Assembly: GCF_900163635.1 (NCBI RefSeq)
Contig: NZ_FUID01000063.1
Span: 1 to 61,509 of the forward strand
Direction: 5' to 3'
DNA length: 61,509 nucleotides
From: Leucobacter sp. 7(1)
GTDB lineage: Bacteria > Actinomycetota > Actinomycetes > Actinomycetales > Microbacteriaceae
Shown here: in pieces, positions 51,536 through 60,247 of the stretch
Layout: each line of letters begins with the position of its first letter
Numbering within the stretch: position 1 is the stretch's first letter
Made by a program: the position numbers and the translations under genes
The notes under the pieces: model-generated
The model's input: the letters and a program-made list of their open reading frames with translations, nothing else
Databases searched by the model: none
Told to the model about the DNA's origin: nothing

Positions 51536-53005
51536 TCAGCGCTTTTCGACGGCGATCTGCCCGGTCACGCTCTGCTCGTCTTCCCAGCATGAGATGCCGG
51601 AGACATCGGGCATCAGCGCGCGTGTGAACACCGGGTCTCGCCCAGCTCGGCGCTGCGCGGAGTAGTCCTGCATGAGCCGGAACACGAGACCCGACAGCAG
51701 ACCGATCGCCACGAGGTTGACCAGCGCCATGACCCCCATGATCGCGTCGGCGGTGTTCCAGATGAGATCCGCTGATGCGATCGCACCCACGAAGATTGCG
51801 AGCACCGCAAGCACGCGGTACCCAAACAGCACCCGGGTGCTTGTCGAGATGAACTCGATATTCGACTCCCCGTAGTAGTAGTTCCCGAGGATCGAGCTGA
51901 ACGCGAGCAGGAAGATAATCACGCTGAGCAGAATGTTCGACCACGGCCCGAGCGTGCCGACGATGGCCTCCTGTGTGAGGCCGATCCCCCGCGTCGCGTT
52001 CGCGAGATCCGGCCCCGTCACCAGGATGATGAACGCCGTGATCGAGCAGATCAGGAACGTATCGAAGTACACGCCGAGGGTCTGTACCAGGCCCTGCTTC
52101 ACCGGGTGCGTGACCGCTGCGCTCGCCCCGGCGTTGGGGGCGGAGCCGAGGCCGGCCTCGTTCGAGAACATGCCGCGCTTGATGCCCGTCATCAGGATCA
52201 TGCCGAACGCGGCTCCTACGACCTCGTTGAAGCCAAACGCCTGCGTGTAGATCGACGCGAACACTGCCGGCAGTTGCTCGATGTGCAGGAACACGATGAC
52301 AAGCCCGAGCAGCAGATAGGCGAGCGCCATCGCGGGCACGACGGCCTGCGTGACGCTCGCGATCCGGCGCACCCCGCCGAACACCACAAGCGCGGTCAGG
52401 ATCGCAAGCACGATCCCCACGCCCAGCGTGATCCAGCCGGCACTTCCCGAGCCAGCGCTGACGCTCGTGAGCAGTGTCGCGCTGATCGTGTTGGCCTGCA
52501 GCGAGGAGAACGCGAACGGGAAGCACACAATGAGGATGCCGGCGAACAGGGTGCCCATCCAGCGCGAGCGTAGTCCGTGCAACATGTAGTAGGCGGGGCC
52601 GCCGCGGAATCCGTGCGGATCCCTCACCTTGAACAGCTGCCCCAACGTCGACTCGACAAAGCTCGACGCCCCGCCGATAAACGCCATCGTCCACATCCAG
52701 AACACCGCGCCGGGGCCACCAATCGCGATGGCGGTCCCGACACCCGCAATGTTCCCGACGCCCACTCGGGACGCCGCCGAAATCGTGAACGCTTGGAACG
52801 CGGAGACCGACTGCGGCGTGCCGTCCGCGTGTGTCGGTGTCTTATTTGTGAGTGTCCGCAGCATCTCGGGGAACCACCGGAACTGCACCACGCCGGATCG
52901 GATCGTGAAGTACAGGCCGAGCGCCACCAAGACGGGCAACACGGCCCACGTCCAGAGTCGATCCCCCGCCGCGAGCACAAGCTCGTTGAGTCCATCCATG
53001 CGCAC
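51536..53005 (-). CDS. AGCS family alanine/glycine:cation symporter
   Basis: A 489-residue transporter with about 10-11 membrane helices, of the alanine-or-glycine:sodium symporter family. The family signature GNIAGVGTAIAIGGPGAVFWMW-like segment lies near residue 85 and GTAIAIGG.. is followed by a conserved ESTLGQLFKV; FSNEAGLGSAPNAGA near residue 283 is a second family mark. It imports small neutral amino acids with sodium. It lies downstream of priA on the same strand with a 32-base gap, and is convergent with the solo trpB. Serine uptake is possible for the family but not shown. Confidence 0.93.
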   Translation of the reverse strand: MRMDGLNELVLAAGDRLWTWAVLPVLVALGLYFTIRSGVVQFRWFPEMLRTLTNKTPTHADGTPQSVSAFQAFTISAASRVGVGNIAGVGTAIAIGGPGAVFWMWTMAFIGGASSFVESTLGQLFKVRDPHGFRGGPAYYMLHGLRSRWMGTLFAGILIVCFPFAFSSLQANTISATLLTSVSAGSGSAGWITLGVGIVLAILTALVVFGGVRRIASVTQAVVPAMALAYLLLGLVIVFLHIEQLPAVFASIYTQAFGFNEVVGAAFGMILMTGIKRGMFSNEAGLGSAPNAGASAAVTHPVKQGLVQTLGVYFDTFLICSITAFIILVTGPDLANATRGIGLTQEAIVGTLGPWSNILLSVIIFLLAFSSILGNYYYGESNIEFISTSTRVLFGYRVLAVLAIFVGAIASADLIWNTADAIMGVMALVNLVAIGLLSGLVFRLMQDYSAQRRAGRDPVFTRALMPDVSGISCWEDEQSVTGQIAVEKR

Positions 53006-53037
53006 AGCGTATGCCAGGATCGGCCCGGAACCCCAGA

Positions 53038-55500
53038 TCAGCCGTCGAACACGCCGCGATCGTCGAATCGGAGACGCAGCGCCTCGGGGCGCGCCCGGCC
53101 CGGGGCGCTCTTACTCCGGGTGCGAGAAGACGCCCCAGCCGCGTCGGCGACAAGCGCGCCGCGCAACCGACGCGCTACTTCCCCGCCCTGACCGTACTCA
53201 AAGCGGACGATCGCACGAACCAGCCCCGCTGGCGTGCGCGCGGCACCGCCGGGCGGGATCGACGTGGGCCCGAGGAAATCGACCCCGGGGAGCTCCGCGA
53301 TCTGCTTCAGTGCGCGCTCGACCTCGTCCGGTCCCCCGCTCACGCTTGCCACACGTACAGCGGGCGGGTATCGGAGCGCGTGCCGGTCACGCAGTTCGCT
53401 CCGCAGCCACGCGGACCCCTGACCGAGCACAAACGCTTGCACAACGGGACCGCCACCGGACGCCATCAGACAGAGCCCATCGGGTGCCGCCAGCGCGGCG
53501 GCGTTTTCCCACCAGCGCAGGCAATCCTCCCCCGCGCGAAGCGTCTCGAGGCTGAGTAGCCGCTCCGAGTCGAGGAGGATCACCGCGCGGTAGCCACCCG
53601 CCGCGAGGGGTTCTGCACCGCGTGTAGCCACGACGAGGGCCGGACGACCATCGACACGCTCGCGCGGATGCTCGCCGTCGCTCAGAATCACTCGGGCGCC
53701 GGAGAACTGCCGCTCAAACTGCTCAACGGTACGCGCGGACCCCATGCCGCGTTCACGCAGCCGCTCGCCCTCGCAAGTGCCGCAACGCCAGTCACTCGCG
53801 TAGGTGCCGCACCAGCGGCAGGAGGCCCGCCCCACGACGCGGAAGCCGATCGGGCCGGCGCAGGCGAGGCACCGGGCCAGATCTCCGCAGTCACCGCACA
53901 CAGCGACCGGGGCGTACCCTGCCGTCGCTACCTGTACAAGCACGGGGCCACTGCGCAGGCCCTCCCGGATCGTGCGCGCCGCAAACTCCGGTACCCGCCC
54001 CGCGAAGGCATCCGGGGCGATCGAGGAGTCCGCGTGGATCACCCGCGTGCGGCGCGGCGGGAACTCCTGATCCCGCACGTACCCGAGCTCCACGAGCCGC
54101 TGCACCTCGGAGCTCCGCGCGTGCCCCATGAAAAACAGGCCAGCCCCCGACTGCTCGGCGCGCACGAGCGCCGCATCCCGGGCGTGCACGTAGGGGGTTA
54201 GTGGTTCGGCGAGCACCGGATCACCGTCATCCCAGAACAGGATCGCGCCGAGGTTGTGGGCCGGGGCGTACACCGCCGAGCGGTTCCCTAGAATGATCCG
54301 CGGCACGCCGTCGAGCGCGCGCAAGAAGCTCGCGTAACGCTCGCCGTTGGACTGCCGGGAGTCGACGCGGACCGCGTCTTCGTGGCCGAGCGCGGCCAGC
54401 GCATCCCGCAGCTGGTCGAGATCGCGGTAGTCGGGTGTGACCAGGATCGCGCTCCGCCCGAGCGTGTGCACAGCGATCGCCGTGCGGGCCAGCTGTGCGG
54501 CCCAGCTGCCCACCCACTCGCCCGTGTGCAGGCGCTCCGGCCCGTGTGAGGCGGTGAAAGCGAGGCGTGCGCCCGCGATGAGTTCGGCGGCAACAGCCGC
54601 CGCGGGATCGGTTCCCCGACGGGAATCGCGCGCCCCCAGGGAGTCACCGGCGGCGTCAGCCGTAGCGCCAGCAGGAGCGCCAGCCGGAGCGCCAGCGAAG
54701 GCTACCGCACCAGCACCGGCACTGATTGATGCATCAGCATTTGCATTCGCCTCAGCATCAGCATCAGCATCAGCATCAGCATCAGCATCAGCGACGCCGT
54801 CCGGGACTGCGTCCCCAACGACTCCCGCCGACGCCGGCTCGGACTCCGGCCCGGGCTGGGGCTCGGGCTCGGCGGCCTCCGCCACTGCCACCGGAACCGG
54901 AACCGGCACCGGCACCGGCACCGGCACCGGCACCGGCGCAGAAGTTTCGGCGGCAAGCGCCACGACTCGTGCGCCACGGCCCTCAGCCGCGCCAGCCGTC
55001 ACACCGACTTCGGCCCCGGCAAGCTCTTCATTCTCAGCTTCAGCCCCTGCTTCAGCCCCTGCTTCAGCTTCAGCTTCAGCTTCAGCCATAGTCTCAGCGG
55101 CGGCAAGATGCTGTTTCTCAACCCGCACCTGGCGCGTCGGGATCGCGAGACGCAGGATGTCGCCCGCGGATCCCCCAGCCCGATCCGCCACGGCGCGGGC
55201 GAGCTGCCACACCTCCGGTGTGAGCTGCGGCACGGTGGTCACGAGGTCCGCAATCGGTGCGAGTTCACCCCCGAACTCACTGCGTTCCACGAACTCAATA
55301 ACGTAGCCGAATGACTTCCGCTCTCGGTTGCGGAAGGGCACGCGGACGCGCTGGCCAACGCGTATGTCGTGGGCCAGCTCCGTGGGGATCGCGTAGTCGA
55401 AGAGATGATCGAGCTGCGGCAGCGCCGAGTCAAGCAGGACACGCGCGACGGCGCGCCCGTTTGCGCCCTCTGCGCGCTCGAACGCGGAGCCCACGCGCAC
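53038..55500 (-). CDS. priA: Primosomal protein PriA-like, Walker-less, with low-complexity insert
   Basis: An 820-residue replication-restart protein. The 3'BD-like N terminus (PQLDHLFDYAIP..RVRVPFRNRERKSFGYV) and the zinc cluster region (CGDC, CLAC, CRWC, CGTC near residues 533-585) are typical. The place where PriA has its Walker A reads TASHGPERLHTGEWVG, with no GxGKT, as in actinobacterial PriA, which is thought to lack helicase activity. Residues about 138-285 are an Ala/Glu/Pro/Val/Asp-rich insertion encoded by hexanucleotide repeats. It directly follows metK. Confidence 0.92.
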   Translation of the reverse strand: MRVGSAFERAEGANGRAVARVLLDSALPQLDHLFDYAIPTELAHDIRVGQRVRVPFRNRERKSFGYVIEFVERSEFGGELAPIADLVTTVPQLTPEVWQLARAVADRAGGSAGDILRLAIPTRQVRVEKQHLAAAETMAEAEAEAEAGAEAGAEAENEELAGAEVGVTAGAAEGRGARVVALAAETSAPVPVPVPVPVPVPVPVAVAEAAEPEPQPGPESEPASAGVVGDAVPDGVADADADADADADAEANANADASISAGAGAVAFAGAPAGAPAGATADAAGDSLGARDSRRGTDPAAAVAAELIAGARLAFTASHGPERLHTGEWVGSWAAQLARTAIAVHTLGRSAILVTPDYRDLDQLRDALAALGHEDAVRVDSRQSNGERYASFLRALDGVPRIILGNRSAVYAPAHNLGAILFWDDGDPVLAEPLTPYVHARDAALVRAEQSGAGLFFMGHARSSEVQRLVELGYVRDQEFPPRRTRVIHADSSIAPDAFAGRVPEFAARTIREGLRSGPVLVQVATAGYAPVAVCGDCGDLARCLACAGPIGFRVVGRASCRWCGTYASDWRCGTCEGERLRERGMGSARTVEQFERQFSGARVILSDGEHPRERVDGRPALVVATRGAEPLAAGGYRAVILLDSERLLSLETLRAGEDCLRWWENAAALAAPDGLCLMASGGGPVVQAFVLGQGSAWLRSELRDRHALRYPPAVRVASVSGGPDEVERALKQIAELPGVDFLGPTSIPPGGAARTPAGLVRAIVRFEYGQGGEVARRLRGALVADAAGASSRTRSKSAPGRARPEALRLRFDDRGVFDG
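54752..55090 (-). repeat. Hexanucleotide microsatellites inside priA
   Basis: Three tracts of six-base units: TCAGCA at 54752-54792 (about seven copies, encoding Asp-Ala pairs), ACCGGA/C at 54890-54937 (eight copies, Pro-Val pairs) and CTTCAG at about 55036-55086 (Ala-Glu pairs, some units varied). Each unit keeps the frame. Changes in copy number would alter spacer length without killing the gene. Confidence 0.95.
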
Positions 55501-56691
55501 CTAGACGCCGGCGGCGGCCTGCAGCTCCGCGACGCGGGGCGTGGCCTCCCAGGTGAAGTCGGGAAGTTCGCGACCGAAGTGTCCATAGGCACTGGTCTGC
55601 GCGTAGATCGGCCGCAGCAACTGGAGATCGCGGATGATCGCGAGCGGGCGCAGGTCGAAGACCTCACGCACGGCCGCCTCGATGCGCTCGCGCGGCACGG
55701 TCTCGGTGCCGAAGGTCTCAACGTAGAGCCCGACCGGGTGTGCCCGACCAATGGCGTAGGCCACTTGCAGCTCGGCGCGCTTCGCGAGCCCGGCCCGCAC
55801 TACGTGCTTCGCGACCCAGCGCATCGCGTACGCGGCGGAGCGATCCACCTTCGACGGGTCCTTGCCGCTGAACGCACCGCCACCGTGACGGCTCGCACCG
55901 CCGTAGGTGTCGATGATGATCTTGCGTCCGGTGAGCCCGGCGTCGCCCATCGGGCCACCAACCACGAACGGGCCGGCAGGGTTAATGAACAGCTCAGCCT
56001 GCGCGCTCGGCAAGTCAACACGCTCGAGCACAGGTCGGATGATTTCCCGCTCCACGGCCTCACGCAGGGCGGGCTGGCTGATGCTCTGGTGATGCTGCGT
56101 AGAGACGACAACCGCCTCGATGCTCGCCGGACGATCCCCGTCGTAGCCGATCGTGACCTGCGTCTTACCGTCGGGACGGAGCTCTGGGATGATGCCCGCA
56201 CGGCGCACCTCAGTGAGGCGCTCGGCAAGACGGTGCGAGATCCAGCTCGGCAGCGGCTGCAGTTCCGGAGTTTCGTCGGTGGCGAAGCCAAACATGATGC
56301 CCTGATCGCCCGCACCTTGGCGGCTGAGCTCGTCGTCAAGTGCGCCCGTGCGCAGCTCAAGCGAGCTGTCCACACCGTCCGCGATGTCGGGCGACTGCTG
56401 GCCGATCGACACGGACACACCACAGGAGGAGCCGTCGAAGCCCATCTCGGAGCTCGTGTAGCCGATCTCGCGCACCGCGTCGCGAACGATCTGCGGGATC
56501 TCAACATAGCCGCTCGTCGATACCTCGCCAGCGACGTGCACGAGTCCCGTCGTCACGAGCGTTTCGACGGCGACGCGCGCGCCGGGATCCTGCGCAAGCA
56601 TCGCGTCGAGGATGGAATCAGAAATGCGGTCGCAGATCTTGTCGGGGTGGCCTTCGGTGACCGACTCCGAGGTGAACTGACGCAGCGACAC
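55501..56691 (-). CDS. metK: S-adenosylmethionine synthase, GTG start
   Basis: A 396-residue enzyme forming SAM from methionine and [14 protein letters not shown] near residue 120 and [19 protein letters not shown] near residue 262 are the two PROSITE-type signatures, and [15 protein letters not shown] opens the protein. An AAGGAG ribosome site precedes the GTG. No SAM riboswitch is apparent in the short (about 50-base) leader after the rpoZ terminator. It is directly followed by priA. Confidence 0.97.
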   Translation of the reverse strand: MSLRQFTSESVTEGHPDKICDRISDSILDAMLAQDPGARVAVETLVTTGLVHVAGEVSTSGYVEIPQIVRDAVREIGYTSSEMGFDGSSCGVSVSIGQQSPDIADGVDSSLELRTGALDDELSRQGAGDQGIMFGFATDETPELQPLPSWISHRLAERLTEVRRAGIIPELRPDGKTQVTIGYDGDRPASIEAVVVSTQHHQSISQPALREAVEREIIRPVLERVDLPSAQAELFINPAGPFVVGGPMGDAGLTGRKIIIDTYGGASRHGGGAFSGKDPSKVDRSAAYAMRWVAKHVVRAGLAKRAELQVAYAIGRAHPVGLYVETFGTETVPRERIEAAVREVFDLRPLAIIRDLQLLRPIYAQTSAYGHFGRELPDFTWEATPRVAELQAAAGV

Positions 56692-56742
56692 GATGGGACT
56701 CCTTGAGCGTAGGAAGTAATTGAGAAACTGGGGCGCACCCCG

Positions 56743-56787
56743 AAAACACCGGTGGCGCCGGTCCCTTCAGGGTATCCGACGCCACCG
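56743..56787 (-). terminator. rpoZ terminator
   Basis: On the minus strand CGGTGGCGTCGG (from 56787) pairs with CCGGCGCCACCG (one T-G pair) around a 14-base loop and is followed by GTGTTTTC. It lies about 25 bases after the rpoZ stop, and separates rpoZ from metK. Confidence 0.8.
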
Positions 56788-56812
56788 ACACAGCTGCGAA
56801 AGCAGCAGAAGA

Positions 56813-57079
56813 TTACGCTGCGTCCTCCGCGGCACGCTTGGTCATCGAGAGCTTGCCCTCGACGACCTCGTGCAGTGCGATCGACAGCGGCTTGTCGTCG
56901 ACAGACGAGTCGACGAGCGGCCCGACGTTATCGAACAGGTTGCCGTCGTGCAGATCCGTGTAGTAATCGTTGATCTGACGAGCACGCTGCGAGGCGAAGA
57001 TCACCAGCGCATACTTCGAATCCACCTTTTCGAGCAGATCGTCGATGGGCGGGTCGATGATGCCGTTGACATTTGCCAT
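56813..57079 (-). CDS. rpoZ: RNA polymerase omega subunit
   Basis: An 88-residue subunit with [31 protein letters not shown] at its start, the typical omega N terminus, and the late [14 protein letters not shown] segment. It stabilises the beta' subunit. A GGAG site is correctly placed. It normally lies near gmk and coaBC; here a secreted protein gene is upstream. Confidence 0.95.
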   Translation of the reverse strand: MANVNGIIDPPIDDLLEKVDSKYALVIFASQRARQINDYYTDLHDGNLFDNVGPLVDSSVDDKPLSIALHEVVEGKLSMTKRAAEDAA

Positions 57080-57249
57080 GAAAACACTCCTCCGGTTGAC
57101 CTCCCTATCCTAGCTGAGGTTCGCTGAAATTGCTGCACCCGGGCCGCGGGCCGCGCGCCCGACGGCCGCAAGGCCACGATCCCGCGCGCCAAGCCTGCCC
57201 GACAAGCCTGCCCGCAAAGCCCGCCCGCCCTACCGCCCTCCACCCATAC

Positions 57250-57306
57250 CGAGGGGACGCACATCGGGGTCAAACCTGACGAGTAACCCCGAGGTGCGCC
57301 CCCTCG
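57250..57306 (-). terminator. Hairpin between the SLH-like gene and rpoZ
   Basis: Arms of 21 bases (57250-57270 and 57286-57306) match at 19 positions around a 15-base loop. It lies 28 bases after the stop of the SLH-like gene and is its likely terminator; no T-run follows. Confidence 0.6.
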
Positions 57307-57333
57307 ACGACATCGCGCCGCCGCGCACAGCGA

Positions 57334-59109
57334 CTAGGAGAGCTTTTGCGCCCGGTAGAGGAACGCGGCCATCGCCTCACGGGACACCGTTGACTTCGGC
57401 AGGTATTTCGGCTTGCCGGAGGGCTGGGCATTGCCTGTCGACAATCCCGAGCGGTGCATCCAGGCGATCTCCCGGTAGAACTTGCTCCCGGGCCGCATAT
57501 CGCTGAACGGCGAACTCGCGGGCTCCTTTCCGCCCGGCCGATACATCCGATACAGGAACGCCGCCATCGCTTCACGGGACACCGTTGACTTCGGCAGGTA
57601 TTTCGGCTTACCCGAGGGCTGCTTCGTCCCCGTAGACAAACCTTTCGCGTGCATCCACGTGATTTCGGTGTAGAACTTGTCTCCGGGCCGGACATCGGCG
57701 AACGGCGACACCTTCGGAGCCGTGAACTTCGTCTTGCTCTGCCGGTAGAGGAACGCCGCCATCGCCTCTCGAGAGACCCCGTCCTTGGGCAAGTACTTGC
57801 GGGCGGGACGCGAGGTTGTCCCGTTGTGGTACGGCAGATGACCAGAGCCCGCGGCGACCCCGGTAGACAGCCCGGAAGAGCTCATCCACTCGATCTCGCG
57901 GGAGAACTTGTCGCTCCAGCCCACATCGCGGAATGCGGAACCCTTCTTGAGCGTGAAGTTGATGCCCTTGCGCTCTCCGATCCCAAGCTTCACCGGGGTT
58001 CCCGCGAGTCCGGTGAAGGCCTGCGTGTAGGTGAGGTTCTTGTTGTTCCAGAGCTGATCGGAGATGTCCTGGGAAAACTTCCTTCCGTCTGGGACCTGGT
58101 AAGCACCGGGTTCCGCACGGAACACGTATGTCCCTGGATCTAGGCCGACGACTTGAAATTCGAGGGCCTTGGAGTCTTCCATGGTGAAGCCAACGAAGGA
58201 ACTCGTCTGCCAGGTATTGCAGGCTTGAGTGCTCCCCACGAGCTTCGCAAACACATGAACGGTACTGAGTCCGCGCGTACCCGGAGGTGCCGTGAGTCGC
58301 CCTGAGAATGCCGCAGCCGAACGCATCGTGCGATTCACTGGCTTCGCCGAACCGCTCCGAATGTCAGCCACTGGGCGATTCCATTTCGGCGGCAGGAAGC
58401 ACCCCTGGTCAGTGCGCGTTCCGGCTGGCTCGCGCAAGTTGGGAAGCTTCCCGTACCAAGGATTCCCCTCTGGCAGTTCAATCATGAGCTTGAACCGTAA
58501 ATCGATCTCGTACTTCGCCGGCGGCAACGGCTCAGTACGCCATGCCCCGGTCTGCGGATTCACTGTCGCGGTCGTCACATCGCCGATCATCTCGGTTGAC
58601 CCGCCCCAGGGTATCGGCGTCTCGGTCATGATCATCACCTCAATGCCGGTAAGCCACTCCTTCGGGGACTCCTTGGGCAGCGTGATCTTGCCGGTAATGC
58701 TGCGCCAATTGCTTGGCGCACGCGCCGCGTCGGGCGTGCCAGCACTCGGCGGATCCGTCGACTCGGGCACATCGGGTGCGTCAAGCTGCTCGGACGGCGG
58801 GTCACCCGCCTCGGTGTCCGCCGGCGGGTCCGCCTCGTCGACCCGCTCAGGCATCGGCGAAACCTCAGGCGTCACAGACGGATCCTGCTCCTCACCCGTG
58901 GGGCCCATCACGATCTCGACCTGATCCGGCGCACCGAGATGCGTGGCCTCTTCGACTACCGGATCCGGCACCGCTGCCGTCGCCGGGACCAAATTTCCGG
59001 GGAGCGCCACTGCGCATGCAAGTGCGAGCCCGAGAGCGCCGGCGAGCCAGCCGCGCGCAGGGCGGTGACCCTTCTTGCGTTGCAGAAATTGGGAGTGTCG
59101 AATCGTCAT
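57334..59109 (-). CDS. Secreted protein with three SLH-like repeats
   Basis: A 591-residue exported protein. A signal peptide (KKGHRPARGWLAGALGLALA, cleavage probably after VPATAA) covers about residues 13-45. An Asp/Glu/Pro-rich acidic tract follows, then a beta-rich middle domain with GTRTDQGCFLPP. The last 200 residues contain three SLH-type units near residues 393, 470 and 533 (FRDVGWSDKFSREIEWM, FADVRPGDKFYTEITWM, FSDMRPGSKFYREIAWM), each followed by SREAMAAFLYR. SLH units bind cell-wall polymers. The ATG at 59109 follows a GAGGA site. The two last units are nearly identical in sequence. Confidence 0.85.
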   Translation of the reverse strand: MTIRHSQFLQRKKGHRPARGWLAGALGLALACAVALPGNLVPATAAVPDPVVEEATHLGAPDQVEIVMGPTGEEQDPSVTPEVSPMPERVDEADPPADTEAGDPPSEQLDAPDVPESTDPPSAGTPDAARAPSNWRSITGKITLPKESPKEWLTGIEVMIMTETPIPWGGSTEMIGDVTTATVNPQTGAWRTEPLPPAKYEIDLRFKLMIELPEGNPWYGKLPNLREPAGTRTDQGCFLPPKWNRPVADIRSGSAKPVNRTMRSAAAFSGRLTAPPGTRGLSTVHVFAKLVGSTQACNTWQTSSFVGFTMEDSKALEFQVVGLDPGTYVFRAEPGAYQVPDGRKFSQDISDQLWNNKNLTYTQAFTGLAGTPVKLGIGERKGINFTLKKGSAFRDVGWSDKFSREIEWMSSSGLSTGVAAGSGHLPYHNGTTSRPARKYLPKDGVSREAMAAFLYRQSKTKFTAPKVSPFADVRPGDKFYTEITWMHAKGLSTGTKQPSGKPKYLPKSTVSREAMAAFLYRMYRPGGKEPASSPFSDMRPGSKFYREIAWMHRSGLSTGNAQPSGKPKYLPKSTVSREAMAAFLYRAQKLS

Positions 59110-59253
59110 GCTGTCCTCACTGAGCGGTCGCCGGTGGATCATCCCCCAACACCCCAACTATATGCGAAAGCTATGAAGGCTCAATGCCGAACAAGTGCGT
59201 TGCGCCCGCATCCGCGCCCGCCCCGCTGCACCTCCGGCACCCGCCCTGAGATG

Positions 59254-59309
59254 CCACTTTTGCACCTCGTGACTCCAGAGAAGGTACGAAATTGAGCTCT
59301 CGACGGGGG
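59254..59309 (+). repeat. Palindromic dispersed repeat, copy 4
   Basis: The left arm CACTTTTGCACCTC and right arm AAGGTACGAAATTG flank a 15-17-base gap, followed by AGCTCTCGACGGGG. The layout matches copies 1-3. Confidence 0.7.
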
Positions 59310-59365
59310 TTCCTTGATCCCGGGCGAACCCAATTTTCCGCCACGGGGCCCGGGTCATCGCAACG

Positions 59366-59436
59366 ACATCTCGCCGAGGCTCCAATTTCGCACCCTACGG
59401 AATCTGCGAACGTACCGAATTGACTTCTCGGCGGGG
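59366..59436 (+). repeat. Palindromic dispersed repeat, copy 5, with a reverse half-copy
   Basis: Copy 5 spans 59382-59436: left arm CCAATTTCGCACC, right arm ACGTACCGAATTG, tail ACTTCTCGGCGGGG. On the minus strand 59366-59395 reads GGGTGCGAAATTGGAG then CCTCGGCGAGATG, so a second half-unit overlaps in the opposite direction, giving a head-to-head arrangement. Confidence 0.7.
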
Positions 59437-59492
59437 TTGCGCCAGTCCCTGCCGGGGCAGAACATACGCTTGCGGCGCTAGGACCGCGGCCG

Positions 59493-60140
59493 CTAGCCGA
59501 GCAGGGAGCGCACCACCACGTGCCCGCGATCTGAGGAGAGTCGCGTCCAGGTCAGCGACTTCGAGACGCGCACAGGCGCGGACTCCCCCAGGAACCCGAG
59601 CGTCTCCGCGGCGAAGGCAGCCGCGGCCGGGATTCCCGGCGCGATCTCCGCGCCCCACACAGACGCGCGGACCTTGTGCACCAGCGCCTCTCCCGGGTCG
59701 GCAGGCAGCAGCTCGGCCACGCGCGCGATCCCCTCGCCGGCGACGGTCCCGAGCGAGGCCGCGTCGATCGCACCCGCGGGCTCCCACCCGGTGACGGGTG
59801 GCAGCACGCCGGCCCACGCCACCATCGCGGTGACGTCCGGAACATCAAGCGCGAGCCCGATAATCCCGAGCCGCGCGATCCGGTCCAACAGGGACCGGCC
59901 CAACACCGTCTCGTCGACGTCCTCAGCGGGAGTTTCGGATAGCGCGAACGCGCGCATCACAAGTACGACGGGAACCGAATCCGTGATCCCGCGGGGCGCC
60001 TGCGTGCAGCCGTACACGGCGAGCGTCGATCCGCGCGTCAAGATCCGCACCTCGTCTTGTCCCACCTTCTGTAGGCGCTCAAGGAAGATACGGAGGTCGT
60101 CTCGCGTCGCGTGATCCGCGAGCAGCAGTGTGGCAGCCAT
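59493..60140 (-). CDS. Conserved actinobacterial hypothetical protein
   Basis: A 215-residue soluble protein starting MAATLLLADHATRDDLRIFLERL, with a mixed alpha/beta appearance and no recognised motif. The N-terminal 90 residues look like an alpha/beta subdomain. A GTG two codons upstream is an alternative start. It is divergent from the TesB-type gene. I can give no function; it resembles the kind of single-copy protein found across Microbacteriaceae. Confidence 0.72.
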   Translation of the reverse strand: MAATLLLADHATRDDLRIFLERLQKVGQDEVRILTRGSTLAVYGCTQAPRGITDSVPVVLVMRAFALSETPAEDVDETVLGRSLLDRIARLGIIGLALDVPDVTAMVAWAGVLPPVTGWEPAGAIDAASLGTVAGEGIARVAELLPADPGEALVHKVRASVWGAEIAPGIPAAAAFAAETLGFLGESAPVRVSKSLTWTRLSSDRGHVVVRSLLG

Positions 60141-60247
60141 CCCCACAAGCCTACCGCCGCCGCACCCGCGAGGGATCCCGCGCCGCCACCCGTCACAGCC
60201 CTAGACTTGAGAGACTTATCCGCTCGGACCCGCCTCCTGGAGGAACC

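Larger units (their letters stand above)
59110..59492. other. Gene-free gap with palindromic repeats
   Basis: This 383-base gap lies between the start of the SLH-like gene and the end of the conserved hypothetical gene. It contains copies 4 and 5 of the dispersed palindromic repeat and one half-copy in the opposite orientation. No coding frame is supported. The promoter of the SLH-like gene must lie near 59110-59200, but no clear box pair is assigned. Confidence 0.7.

Noticed and set aside
56692-56750. SAM riboswitch before metK
   Set aside because: Only about 50 bases lie between the rpoZ terminator and the metK start, with no recognisable aptamer helices.
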